Source of the DNA: JAVVEH01 sp032251435
Lineage (GTDB): Bacteria > Verrucomicrobiota > Lentisphaeria > Oligosphaerales > MVZH01
Reading direction: 5' to 3'
Assembly: GCA_032251435.1 (NCBI GenBank)
Contig: JAVVEH010000001.1
Location: 62,001-126,000 of the forward strand
Length of the DNA stretch: 64,000 nt
The notes below the pieces were generated by a model. It was not told the DNA's origin, ran no database searches, and saw only the letters and a program-made list of their open reading frames with translations. Shown piece by piece: positions 7,989-16,839 of this stretch. Both the position numbers and the translations under genes were made by a program. Within the stretch, counting starts at the first letter, position 1; every line of letters starts with the position of its first letter.

Positions 7989-10361
7989 ATGAACAAGGTA
8001 TTGTCCCTGATATTTTTTATGAGTTTGTCGGCTTGTGTGATATCCGCCCGGGAATCTCCGCCAATGTCATCGGAGCCCGTCTCTCTGGCCAGGGGCGGAT
8101 CATCTTCCCACGGCCGGGTATTCATCGAAACCAAACTGGAGCCCGATTCGTTGTCCCGCGTGAAATGGTTTCCGGATGGCAAGTCAGCTCTGTTTCTCAA
8201 CCGGACCGGTTTGCTCAGGCAATTCTCAGTTCCGGATTTAGAACAACTCAGGCAGGTTGACGTGGGTGAACACATAAGGCAGATGCAGTTTTCAGCGCGG
8301 GGAATTGTTCTGCTGACAGAATATTCAGAAAAAATTATCGTTCTGTCCCCCCGAAACCTGGCTGTGACAAAGACGATTCCGGTTGATGGGATCAGTGAAA
8401 TCGCCGGTGCCATAGGCTCTTCAATTCTAGTTGTTCTAGTTAGAAATGATCTATATTTTCTGGATCCGCGCAGTGGAGAAAAGCAGAAAATCGAACCGCC
8501 ACCGCAGAAGTCTCCGTCTCGATCGTCCCCTTCCCGTCCGGGTCAACCCAATGAAGAAAAGGAGATGGAATGGCCCAGATATCGGAAAGAATCCATCAGC
8601 CTTTCCACAAAAGGCGACGCGCTGTATCTTCTCTCCGATCATCAGATTTACAAATTTTCACTAGACATCCGGGGCAAGCGGTTGAGTGATTGCCGGGCCA
8701 GGTTGGAACAGGTTACGGTTAAAGAATCACAGGTTAATCAGCCGGAGAGATTTCTAGGTTTTCAGAACAGTCCTTCAGCGCCCTTTCTGGCGCTGCATTA
8801 CGGCAATAAAGCGACGATGGACGCGGCGGGTAACCACAGATTGGATATTTACAACACTCGGAATCTGACCAGACGCGTCTCGCAGTCACGTGAACTTCGG
8901 CTGCCATTCGCTGTCAGCTCCGACCAACAGACGTTTTACGCCAGAGACGCTTCGAAAGGTGACAGAGCAACCTACCTTTCCGAAGTGCGGCCTGGAGGAA
9001 AAATTACGGTGTTCCCGGTTGGCGAAGATCCGGCCGCCAGCGGGAATATCCTGAGCATTGAGCCGCGCCCGGATGATGCCGACGGGGGATTGCTCATTCT
9101 GACCCACACCAAGCTGTTCTGGTCGGCTCATGACCCCTCACACCAGGCTCAAACGACTGGATCCGCCTCTGTTCCCGAAGCCCCTCCCGGGCAGTCATCG
9201 TCCCTGAAGGGAATAACGCAGGTGGACAATGGGCGCAGTTTTGCCCGTCTTGAGATTGAAGCTCGTCAGATCACCACTGACATATGCTGGGCTCCGGATG
9301 GAAAAACGGTGTTTTTACTGGATAAAACCGGTTCCCTCCTGCGGCTCCAGGCACCGGAAATGAAACAGACCGCCAGCTTGGATTTCAAGACTCCGGTCAT
9401 GCGTCTTCAGCTGTCGCGCCATGGCATTTTGGTTCTCCAAAAAGAACCCCGGGCGCTCCTGGTAATTTCACCCCGGGATATGACGATCGCCAAAACCGTT
9501 CCATTGCCCGATCTCGATGATTTTTGCGCCAGCATTTATTCCCCACTGGTTGTCGGCGTTTTCAATCCCTCGGCCAGGCGGCTCGGATTCATCGATATAG
9601 AGACGGGCGCGACCGCCGAATATGACCGGGTAACCGCCGAGAAAGCCCGACCCGCGCACGGATCTGTTTCCGCCAATATCACAATCAATGCTTCCTCCTG
9701 GCCACTGTCATTCCTGGACCCTATGATACTGGACAGGGGGCGGACACTTTTTTCCCGCACGTCCTACGGGGAGATTTACGTCTTAAGTCTGTATCCTGAC
9801 CGCATGGGGAAAATTGACCGGCACGGTCTCAAGTTGGAAGGCATGGTTGTGCCTTTCAATTCAGAAAACGTGAGGGAACAACTGGTGCGTGGGGCGCCAT
9901 TGAGTATCGGTCCGGGCGCCACACAGGCGGCGGTCTGTGTTGAAAAGTATGAAACGGTGAAACATGTCCGCCCTGACAAGTCCGTTGGTGTCAGCGACAA
10001 TAAAGAAGGCGAGTACCTCTACATTTACGACACAAGTAATATGATCGAACCTAAGATTAAATGGAAGGGTGTGCGATCGACCTGCGGATTTGATGAAGCC
10101 CGGGGCCTTTATTACGGGCAAGGGGTCGTCGCGGATCCCGACGTTCCACCGCCGCCGACCGCTCCGGGAAAAGCCCGGCCCGCGCGACAGCAAAGATTTG
10201 CTTTGCGCACAATGGATGTGAACGGGAAAGAGGGGCCCACCGCCAGTTTTATTGGCCCGGAAGGCGATGATTTCCGGAAAATCCTTCCCCGGCCGGGATC
10301 CCAAAAGGGGGAAATGCTCATTCTGACAAAAGAGACCCTTTATTGGTCCGAACGGCTGTAG
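7989..10361 (+). CDS. Beta-propeller lipoprotein made of two duplicated modules
   Basis: The frame is open from 7494 but overlaps the previous gene there. The ATG at 7989 starts MNKVLSLIFFMSLSAC, a lipoprotein signal peptide with lipobox LSAC, so it is preferred. The mature 770-residue protein consists of two similar halves, about residues 43-381 and 418-790. Each starts with a blade containing a (F/A)PDGK(S/T) turn followed by LLRQFSVPDL or LLRLQAPEM. Each passes through VLSPRNLAVTKTIPV or VISPRDMTIAKTVPL, and each ends in LILT(H/K)xxLxWS. The blades resemble WD40/YVTN propellers. It is probably anchored to a membrane and used for binding; no enzyme motif is visible. Confidence 0.75.
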   Translation: MNKVLSLIFFMSLSACVISARESPPMSSEPVSLARGGSSSHGRVFIETKLEPDSLSRVKWFPDGKSALFLNRTGLLRQFSVPDLEQLRQVDVGEHIRQMQFSARGIVLLTEYSEKIIVLSPRNLAVTKTIPVDGISEIAGAIGSSILVVLVRNDLYFLDPRSGEKQKIEPPPQKSPSRSSPSRPGQPNEEKEMEWPRYRKESISLSTKGDALYLLSDHQIYKFSLDIRGKRLSDCRARLEQVTVKESQVNQPERFLGFQNSPSAPFLALHYGNKATMDAAGNHRLDIYNTRNLTRRVSQSRELRLPFAVSSDQQTFYARDASKGDRATYLSEVRPGGKITVFPVGEDPAASGNILSIEPRPDDADGGLLILTHTKLFWSAHDPSHQAQTTGSASVPEAPPGQSSSLKGITQVDNGRSFARLEIEARQITTDICWAPDGKTVFLLDKTGSLLRLQAPEMKQTASLDFKTPVMRLQLSRHGILVLQKEPRALLVISPRDMTIAKTVPLPDLDDFCASIYSPLVVGVFNPSARRLGFIDIETGATAEYDRVTAEKARPAHGSVSANITINASSWPLSFLDPMILDRGRTLFSRTSYGEIYVLSLYPDRMGKIDRHGLKLEGMVVPFNSENVREQLVRGAPLSIGPGATQAAVCVEKYETVKHVRPDKSVGVSDNKEGEYLYIYDTSNMIEPKIKWKGVRSTCGFDEARGLYYGQGVVADPDVPPPPTAPGKARPARQQRFALRTMDVNGKEGPTASFIGPEGDDFRKILPRPGSQKGEMLILTKETLYWSERL

Positions 10362-10379
10362 CCCGGGAGCAGAGGAAGG

Positions 10380-10398
10380 CCCCCAAAACGGGGTTTTT
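10380..10398 (+). terminator. Rho-independent terminator after the propeller lipoprotein gene
   Basis: CCCCC at 10380-10384 pairs with GGGG at 10390-10393 across an AAAAC loop, followed by five T residues. It lies 20 bases after the stop codon at 10361. The stem is short, so termination may be weak. Confidence 0.55.
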
Positions 10399-10445
10399 CT
10401 CTCATTTGACTTTAGTGTACCGAAAATTCGAGGTGGGACGACAGG

Positions 10446-11414
10446 ATGCGATGGTCACGATGGACTGTTTTCGCGATGCTTCTGGGCAGCATGGCGCTTT
10501 GGGGCGGCACCTGGCCGGTGGGCCGGATGATCGCCGGTTCCCTGGCGCCCTTCAACGCGGCTTTTCTGCGGTTTCTCATGGCCACCGCGGGACTGGCCGG
10601 GTTGTGTCTTCTGACCGGTGGCAGGCGGTCTCTAGCCTTTCCCCGCCGCCTTTTTCCGCGGCTTCTGCTGCTGGGCGCCACCGGCATCTTCGGCTATAGC
10701 TTTCTATTTTTCACCGGTTTGAAAACCACGGCGGCGGCCCGGGGCGGACTGATCATCGGATGCATCCCGGTGTGCATCGCCATCGCCGGCGCCGTGATGG
10801 CCCGCCGCCGCCCGTCCGCGTCGGCCATGGGGGGCATTCTGCTGTCGCTGCTTGGCGTGGCGTTTGTGATGACCCGGGGCGTTCCGTTGGATGTCCTGCG
10901 GGGACAGGTGAAAGCGGGTGATCTGATGATTCTAGGCTGCGTGGTCTGCTGGACAGCCTATACGCTTCTGGCCAAACCGGTGATGGCGGAGCTGTCCCCT
11001 CTGGTCACCGTCACCTGGTCATGCTTTTTCGGGGTTCTGCTGATGCTGCCATTCGCGATCAGCGGCGGTGTCTGGCGGGATGTGCCGGGAATCAGACCGC
11101 GGGATTGGCTGGGTCTGTTCTATTTGGGAATTCTGGCCACCAGCTTCGCCTACCACTGGTACTACAAAGCCATCCATTCGGTCGGGCCGGTCGCGGCGGG
11201 AATCTTCATCAATCTGGTGCCGCTTTTCGCCTTGTTGTTCAGTGTGGTTTTTCTAAAAGAAACCGTGCATGTCTCGCAGCTCGTCGGCGGACTGATGGTA
11301 ATCGCCGGGGTGGTGGTCACGGCCATGGTCATGGGGTCGCGGCGGGGCGAACCCGCGGCATGGCCTGATCGCCAACGCGTTGGCGCCGCCGCCGAGGTCA
11401 GCGGATCAAACTGA
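10446..11414 (+). CDS. DMT-superfamily (EamA) transporter
   Basis: This 322-residue inner-membrane protein has about ten hydrophobic segments arranged as two EamA repeats. The first repeat begins MALWGGTWPVGRMIAG. The second begins near residue 155 (GDLMILGCVVCWTAYTLLAKPVM) and ends with GIFINLVPLFALLFSVVFLKE, which is typical of the family. A GAGGTGGG sequence lies upstream of the ATG. Members of this superfamily export amino acids, nucleotides or other small metabolites, and the substrate cannot be predicted here. It follows a terminator and stands alone. Confidence 0.85.
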   Translation: MRWSRWTVFAMLLGSMALWGGTWPVGRMIAGSLAPFNAAFLRFLMATAGLAGLCLLTGGRRSLAFPRRLFPRLLLLGATGIFGYSFLFFTGLKTTAAARGGLIIGCIPVCIAIAGAVMARRRPSASAMGGILLSLLGVAFVMTRGVPLDVLRGQVKAGDLMILGCVVCWTAYTLLAKPVMAELSPLVTVTWSCFFGVLLMLPFAISGGVWRDVPGIRPRDWLGLFYLGILATSFAYHWYYKAIHSVGPVAAGIFINLVPLFALLFSVVFLKETVHVSQLVGGLMVIAGVVVTAMVMGSRRGEPAAWPDRQRVGAAAEVSGSN

Positions 11415-11539
11415 ATGAAACGCGCGGCCGGAGTTGCGTTTCCGCTTTACTGGTTTACACATCATCGGATCAGGCGGTTTGTTTAACAGGCCCGAATCAC
11501 CATCGGCCGACGAACCCCGGTTTTTTTCAGGAGATAATC

Positions 11540-12406
11540 ATGAAAGCAGTCACAGGCGCGGCGGTCGTTTTGGCGGGGTTGATCATGGCGGGAAGCGGTC
11601 AGACTGGAAGAGCGGACGAGACAGCGCCGCCTGTCACCAGCGGTCAGACCATCGCGTTTTTGGGGGACTCCATCACCGCCGCGGGGGCGAAACCGGGGGG
11701 CTACTGCCAACTGGTCCTTCAGGGATTGAAGAAAGAGGATCTTGATGTCAAAGGCGTTTTCGCGGGGATTTCCGGCCACAAATCCAATCAAATGCTGGCC
11801 AGGCTGGAAAAAGATGTTCTCAGTAAAAAGCCCGACTGGATGACCCTGAGCTGCGGTGTCAACGATGTCTGGCACGGAGCGCGGGGTGTGAAGCTGGAAG
11901 ACTACAAAACAAACATCACGGCGATCGTCGACCAGGCGCAAGCCGCCGGTGTCAAGGTGATGATCCTGACATCCACCATGATCAAAGAAGTCCAGGACAA
12001 CGACCTGAATCAGAAGCTGGTTCCTTATAATGATTTTCTCAGAGAGCTGGCCCGGGAAAAAGGCTGTCGGCTGGCTGATTTGAATGCGGAGATGCGAGAG
12101 GCGCTTAACCGGTTTCCGGAAAACGCTCCCGTCGGCACCCGGCTGACCACCGACGGTGTCCACATGAACGCCTATGGGAATATCATGATGGCTAAAGGCG
12201 TTCTCAAAGCTTTCGGGCTGTCGGATGAAACCCTGGCCGCTTGCGAATCCGATTGGAAAAACACTCCCGGGACCCAGACCATCCGGCTGAACATGTCCAT
12301 GTCGTTGAATGACTACGAACAGCTTCAGAAAAAACTGGACAGACCGGTCAGCGATGTGTTTATCGACACCTTGAATCAGAAAAAAGCGGAGCTTCTCAGC
12401 CAGTGA
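11540..12406 (+). CDS. Exported SGNH/GDSL hydrolase
   Basis: A strong ribosome site (CAGGAG) precedes the ATG at 11540. Residues 1-26 form a signal peptide. The 288-residue protein has the SGNH blocks: block I IAFLGDSITAAG with the serine nucleophile, block II around AGISGHKS, block III SCGVNDVWHG, and block V TDGVHMNAYG with the catalytic Asp and His. This family includes esterases that deacetylate sugars. The last 60 residues lie beyond the usual domain and are helical and charged. It is likely a periplasmic carbohydrate esterase. It has no operon partner. Confidence 0.85.
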   Translation: MKAVTGAAVVLAGLIMAGSGQTGRADETAPPVTSGQTIAFLGDSITAAGAKPGGYCQLVLQGLKKEDLDVKGVFAGISGHKSNQMLARLEKDVLSKKPDWMTLSCGVNDVWHGARGVKLEDYKTNITAIVDQAQAAGVKVMILTSTMIKEVQDNDLNQKLVPYNDFLRELAREKGCRLADLNAEMREALNRFPENAPVGTRLTTDGVHMNAYGNIMMAKGVLKAFGLSDETLAACESDWKNTPGTQTIRLNMSMSLNDYEQLQKKLDRPVSDVFIDTLNQKKAELLSQ

Positions 12407-12460
12407 GCGGCCGGGTTGTCGGTCGTAACGCGCGTCGGCCGCGCCGGAACAGCGATTTTC

Positions 12461-14569
12461 TCACGTCGTGACACCGCTGTTTTTTCGCTTCCAGTCGTCA
12501 TTCAGCCGTTGGACAGCCTCGCCTGACCGGGCGGCGTGGTGATAGCGCAAGCGCTCGTAGCGGTTCAGGCATTGAATCACGGTGTCACGGTCAGGCATTT
12601 CCGTGTCTTTAATCCGGTCGATAAATTCAGCGATCGTTTCCGTCCCGCTCCGCCGCAGTCCCTGTCCGGCCACGTGTCGCTCCATCTTGGTCAATAACTG
12701 ACGCAGCGCCCGCAAATCGGGATCGTCGGCGGCGTTTTTCCGGTCGCGGGCCCGCCATTTTCTGACACCGGCCGCGGCCAAAGCGGTCAACCCGATCCAG
12801 AACAACGGCCGCCGGACAAGCCAGGTGCCCCCCCGCCAGATTCCGGCGAGTCCCTCAATGAGCCATTCGGCGAGTTCTCCTCTCCGGATACGGGTGACAG
12901 CGGCCCGCCAGTGGGTGATTAGGCTGTCCAGCCATGTCTCGATCCAGCCCGCGCGGGAAACGTCCGCGGGCACCCCGGCTGGCGGAGTCGCCTCCACCAG
13001 CACCCATTTATTCAGATTCGCGTCATAGGCTTCCGCCCAGGCGTGGGCATGTTCCAGGCGGGCGACCCAATATCCCCCCATCCGTTCATGACACACCAAT
13101 CCGGTCACATACCGGGCCGGCACATTCCGGGCGCGCAACAACAAAACAGCCGCCGTGGCGAACAATTCACAATGGCCTTGGCGTGTCGTCGCCAAAAATT
13201 GAATCACCGGATCGTCATTTTCCCGGCCCCGCCGACGGCGGTCAAAATCCACCCCCAGTTTATACGAGCAACGGGATTGAAGGTAATCAACAGCCGCCCG
13301 AATCCGGTCGCGATCCGACTGGTCAGAATCAGCGAAAGCCTCGTCAACGAAAGGGGCCAATGATGTCTTCTGATCATCTTCCAGAGTCAGGTAGACCGAC
13401 CGATTCTGTTCCGTAAGCTCCGGCAAGGGGTAAGCGTCGGCGAACGGCGGCAACCGTTCCACCTTGTAGCCAGCCCGTTGATCCCATTCCTTATGCGTCA
13501 CCACACCATCATCGGAATGACTCACAGTTTCCGCGGTCAACTCGATCCGGCGGGTGGTTCCCGGAAGAAACAAGGCTTCTGACTCCAGTCTCACCTCAGG
13601 TAAAAACGACAGCCACTCACCCGTGTCCCCATCTCCAGGCAGACGCCGGCGGAACACGCCATAGGTGCCCATGCCGTCGGCCGGCCAGGCGGGGAGATCC
13701 CTGTCGACGGCATCGCTTGTCCATATGCCCCGCGTGTAATCCCGGTACACCCGGCCCCGCAAATATCCGGGCGCCGTGTCGGAAAAGGCGCGTAACACAA
13801 TTGTTTTATCCGCTTCCGAGCGGAAGCGCGATGTCCGCCAAAGATTGACCTCCTTATCAAAGATGACCCGTTGAATTCTCCCCCGCAGGTACAATTGCAT
13901 GAGCCGCATATACAAGCGGTTGATCTCCGGCTCAAAGGATAAAGTGACCCGTTCGCCGACGGCGGCGCCGGCGAAGACCGCCAGGAGAGCGGCGGCCCAC
14001 AGAACTCTGAACCGGCGCGGGAATCCACGCGCGGGCTGTTGACGGCTTTTGAGTTGCCGACTGAACACCATGACCATCCCTGTAACCTGAACACCCGCCG
14101 CGCACCTGTACCACGTTTTGAAATGGTCAACGACCGCAGGCGGAAAAAGGAGGGACGGATCAGCGGTCGGCAAGGCGATGACTCCGCCAACCATCAGGAG
14201 AATGAGCAGGCCGAAAGATGTGATCAGTGGTGAGACAAACTGGCGCTGCTCAAAAAACAAAAGCGCGGTTCCCGCGTAAAGGAGGGCCGGCATCAGAACC
14301 GGCGCTTGATCGAGAAAAAATGTCGCTCCGCTTTCCGGGAAAATCTGATTTTCCAGGGTTGTCACGCCCAGGGCGAGAACTGCTCCGTAGATCACCCGGC
14401 GGGAACTGAACGGGATCGCATGGCGGATGGTCACCGCCAACGCTCCCCCGAAAAGAACCAGAAAGACCCCGCGCGTGGAGGCCGTGGCGATGGCGTGAAC
14501 ACAAGCGGCGTTGAGAAGAATGACCGCTTGCCAAGCGGTTAATGACCGACTTTTAAGACGGGTATTCAC
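12461..14569 (-). CDS. Transglutaminase-like membrane protein (TgpA/DUF3488 type)
   Basis: This 702-residue protein starts at a GTG that overlaps the stop of the upstream DUF58 gene (GTGA, 14566-14569). About six transmembrane segments fill the first 200 residues. A long periplasmic region follows with a transglutaminase-like core: catalytic Cys in RQGHCELFATAAVLLLRA and His in LEHAHAWAEAYD. The third position reads VEATPP, so Glu stands where Asp is usual. A further membrane segment near residue 560 is followed by a cytoplasmic tail (DUF4129-like). Such proteins are usually encoded with MoxR and DUF58 genes, as here, and are thought to act in envelope maintenance. The true substrate is unknown. 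Confidence 0.85.
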   Translation of the reverse strand: MNTRLKSRSLTAWQAVILLNAACVHAIATASTRGVFLVLFGGALAVTIRHAIPFSSRRVIYGAVLALGVTTLENQIFPESGATFFLDQAPVLMPALLYAGTALLFFEQRQFVSPLITSFGLLILLMVGGVIALPTADPSLLFPPAVVDHFKTWYRCAAGVQVTGMVMVFSRQLKSRQQPARGFPRRFRVLWAAALLAVFAGAAVGERVTLSFEPEINRLYMRLMQLYLRGRIQRVIFDKEVNLWRTSRFRSEADKTIVLRAFSDTAPGYLRGRVYRDYTRGIWTSDAVDRDLPAWPADGMGTYGVFRRRLPGDGDTGEWLSFLPEVRLESEALFLPGTTRRIELTAETVSHSDDGVVTHKEWDQRAGYKVERLPPFADAYPLPELTEQNRSVYLTLEDDQKTSLAPFVDEAFADSDQSDRDRIRAAVDYLQSRCSYKLGVDFDRRRRGRENDDPVIQFLATTRQGHCELFATAAVLLLRARNVPARYVTGLVCHERMGGYWVARLEHAHAWAEAYDANLNKWVLVEATPPAGVPADVSRAGWIETWLDSLITHWRAAVTRIRRGELAEWLIEGLAGIWRGGTWLVRRPLFWIGLTALAAAGVRKWRARDRKNAADDPDLRALRQLLTKMERHVAGQGLRRSGTETIAEFIDRIKDTEMPDRDTVIQCLNRYERLRYHHAARSGEAVQRLNDDWKRKNSGVTT

Positions 14570-15894
14570 AGCTCGGCGCGCCTCCCGCTCAGAATATCCT
14601 CCACAGTGATCTGACGGACGTAATCGGGAACAGCGTCAACCCGGCCCCCCGCCTGTTTGACAAGCAGAACCAGGCACTCCACACCGTTGTTTTTGGCATG
14701 GGTCACAACCTTTTCGCGGTGTTGATTCCAGTCGCAGAGAATGAAGACGATGCCGCTGGTCAAAGGCAGATACGGTGTCAATTTTTCTGTCAAGTCACCA
14801 AATTCGTCCTTGGTGGTGAACTCCAGCGCGGCGAGAATATCCAGCACCCGGTCCAGATAATCCAACCCATGTCCTCCCCCGAAATGATGCACGGTTCCGC
14901 CGGCGGCGAAGAGGTCAATTCGACAGTCGTGCCCGGCGAAGAAATCCACGACACCGGCGCCCAGGGACAGCGCCGCCTCGAATTTTGGCCGGGGCTGGAA
15001 GCGTTCCCGCAGTTCCTCAAACAACCGCCGGGGCAGATACGTGTCCATGACAATCCCCGCCCGGGCCATGTATTCCTGCCGGAACTCTTTCACGACGGGG
15101 ATACCGGTCCGCGCCCACGAGCGCATATGCAGGCGGCGCAAATCATCGCCGTCCCGGAATTCCCGGCAGCCCAGAAACTCCATGGACATGCCCGCTTTGT
15201 TGGACAATGACTCGCCGGAGGGTTGATACATGTCCCCAATCGCCAGGCTCACGTGTGTCAACGGCGTGAACCGCGGATAGACCAGCATGGGTTCGGCCCG
15301 CCGGGCGGAACAGCCCCACGACCACAGGCCGAAGGGAAAGGCGCACACGCACCGCAAGGCGGGAATATGATGAGCGCCCCGCCCCTTGGCCAGCCAGCGA
15401 CCGGACAGGCGGACGCTTTCTCCCGGTTTCAGACATGCGGGGGGCGGTTCCAAGCTCAGAGATTTAACCATGCCGGGGAACGGTAACGTGTCCACCCGCA
15501 GGTTAATGACCATGCGGCGGCCGATGTTGGTGATCGTGTAAACAACGGTGATCTCGGCGCCGGCGGCCACCCGGGCGGGAAACTGGCGCTGCATCGTCAG
15601 CTTCGGGCGGAAAAACCAGCCCAGGAAACCATCAACGACAAATAAGGACATGAGCGCCAGAGACAACATATACACCGGCATCGCCGGGGTGACCAGCGAA
15701 TACGGGGTCAAGACAACGCAACACAAGGCTGTCACCCGGCCACTGAGGGTCAAATGGCGGACCGCCAAAGCGGCCAGCCAAGCCGCGGCGGTGACCGTCG
15801 GTGACTGATACCCGCGCTTGCCCTTCAGCCGCAGTCCCAAATCAACCGGACCGGCGTAAAATCGTTGTTTCAGGCGTTTGAGCCACCTCATCAT
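14566..15894 (-). CDS. DUF58 domain protein
   Basis: This 442-residue protein has two membrane segments between about residues 45 and 90 (LTLSGRVTALCCVVLT onward). A beta-rich region follows, and then the DUF58 core with the signature FLGCREFRDGDDLRRLHMRSW around residue 240. The C-terminal half has a von Willebrand A-like fold (VMDTYLPRR near residue 275). It starts three bases after the stop of the MoxR gene, and its own stop overlaps the transglutaminase gene. DUF58 proteins are standard partners of MoxR ATPases and are proposed to be clients or adaptors in protein-complex assembly; that role is not demonstrated here. Confidence 0.88.
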   Translation of the reverse strand: MMRWLKRLKQRFYAGPVDLGLRLKGKRGYQSPTVTAAAWLAALAVRHLTLSGRVTALCCVVLTPYSLVTPAMPVYMLSLALMSLFVVDGFLGWFFRPKLTMQRQFPARVAAGAEITVVYTITNIGRRMVINLRVDTLPFPGMVKSLSLEPPPACLKPGESVRLSGRWLAKGRGAHHIPALRCVCAFPFGLWSWGCSARRAEPMLVYPRFTPLTHVSLAIGDMYQPSGESLSNKAGMSMEFLGCREFRDGDDLRRLHMRSWARTGIPVVKEFRQEYMARAGIVMDTYLPRRLFEELRERFQPRPKFEAALSLGAGVVDFFAGHDCRIDLFAAGGTVHHFGGGHGLDYLDRVLDILAALEFTTKDEFGDLTEKLTPYLPLTSGIVFILCDWNQHREKVVTHAKNNGVECLVLLVKQAGGRVDAVPDYVRQITVEDILSGRRAEL

Positions 15895-15897
15895 TGA

Positions 15898-16827
15898 TCA
15901 CACTGGCACTTTCACTTTTTCCAACACGGCGGCGACCACCTCCGCTTTCGACACTCCGGAATAGGCGGCCTTATTCTCCAAGGCGATCCGATGCGCCAAC
16001 ACGGGTACAGCCAGTTGTTTGACATCATCCGGTGTCACATAATCTCGTCCGGCGATAAACGCCCGGCTCTGGCAACAGCGGTAAAGCATCGCCGTGGCCC
16101 GCGGACTGGCGCCCAAGGTGACCCGGGGATCCTCGCGGGTCCGCCGGGTCACACTGGTGGCGTACCGCGCCACGCTGTCATCCACCACCACCTGCCGGAC
16201 CGCTTTGGTCACCGCCCGCGTCTCCTCAGCCGTGATGACAGGTGTCAAATCCGCCAACGGGTGCCGGCTCCGTTGTTCTTTAACCAAGGCCAATTCCTGT
16301 TCCTCATCCGGGTAACCCATACTCAACCGCATGCAAAAGCGGTCCAGTTGCGCCTCCGGAAGCGGATATGTGCCATGATATTCAATGGGATTTTGCGTGG
16401 CGACGACCATGTAAGGCGGCGGCAAGGGATATGTTTTCCCCTCAATCGTCACCTGCTCCTCACTCATGCACTCCAGCAGGGCCGACTGTGTCCGGGGAGA
16501 CGCCCGGTTAATTTCGTCCGCCAATAAGATATTGCAGAAAACCGGGCCGGGGCGGAACTCAAACACCCCGTCACGGGAAGAGTAAACCATGCCGCCGAGA
16601 ATATCCGTCGGCAATAAATCGGGCGTGAATTGAATCCGTTGATAGGAGGCTTCCAATGACCGGGACAGGGCCTTGCAGAGGGTGGTTTTGCCGACCCCGG
16701 GCACATCCTCAATCAAGACATGTCCGCCAGCGAAAAAAGCCGTCAAAACCAAGTCCACCGTATGGTTTTTTCCCTTGATCACATGGTTTAAATTTTTTCT
16801 CAGCCGCTCGACCGCGATCCTGTTCAT
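15898..16827 (-). CDS. MoxR-family AAA+ ATPase
   Basis: The ATG at 16827 has GAGGTG close upstream and is preferred over the GTG at 16833. The 309-residue protein has Walker A EDVPGVGKTTLCKAL, Walker B ILLADEINRA, the sensor-1 region VVATQNPIEYHGTYPLPEAQ, and a C-terminal lid with GASPRATAMLYRC (sensor-2 arginine). MoxR ATPases are chaperone-like and use ATP to mature partner proteins or insert cofactors. It is second in a four-gene operon, 12 bases after the PQQ-propeller gene and 3 bases before the DUF58 gene. It probably works with these membrane partners. Confidence 0.92.
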   Translation of the reverse strand: MNRIAVERLRKNLNHVIKGKNHTVDLVLTAFFAGGHVLIEDVPGVGKTTLCKALSRSLEASYQRIQFTPDLLPTDILGGMVYSSRDGVFEFRPGPVFCNILLADEINRASPRTQSALLECMSEEQVTIEGKTYPLPPPYMVVATQNPIEYHGTYPLPEAQLDRFCMRLSMGYPDEEQELALVKEQRSRHPLADLTPVITAEETRAVTKAVRQVVVDDSVARYATSVTRRTREDPRVTLGASPRATAMLYRCCQSRAFIAGRDYVTPDDVKQLAVPVLAHRIALENKAAYSGVSKAEVVAAVLEKVKVPV

Positions 16828-16839
16828 AGTCACCTCACG

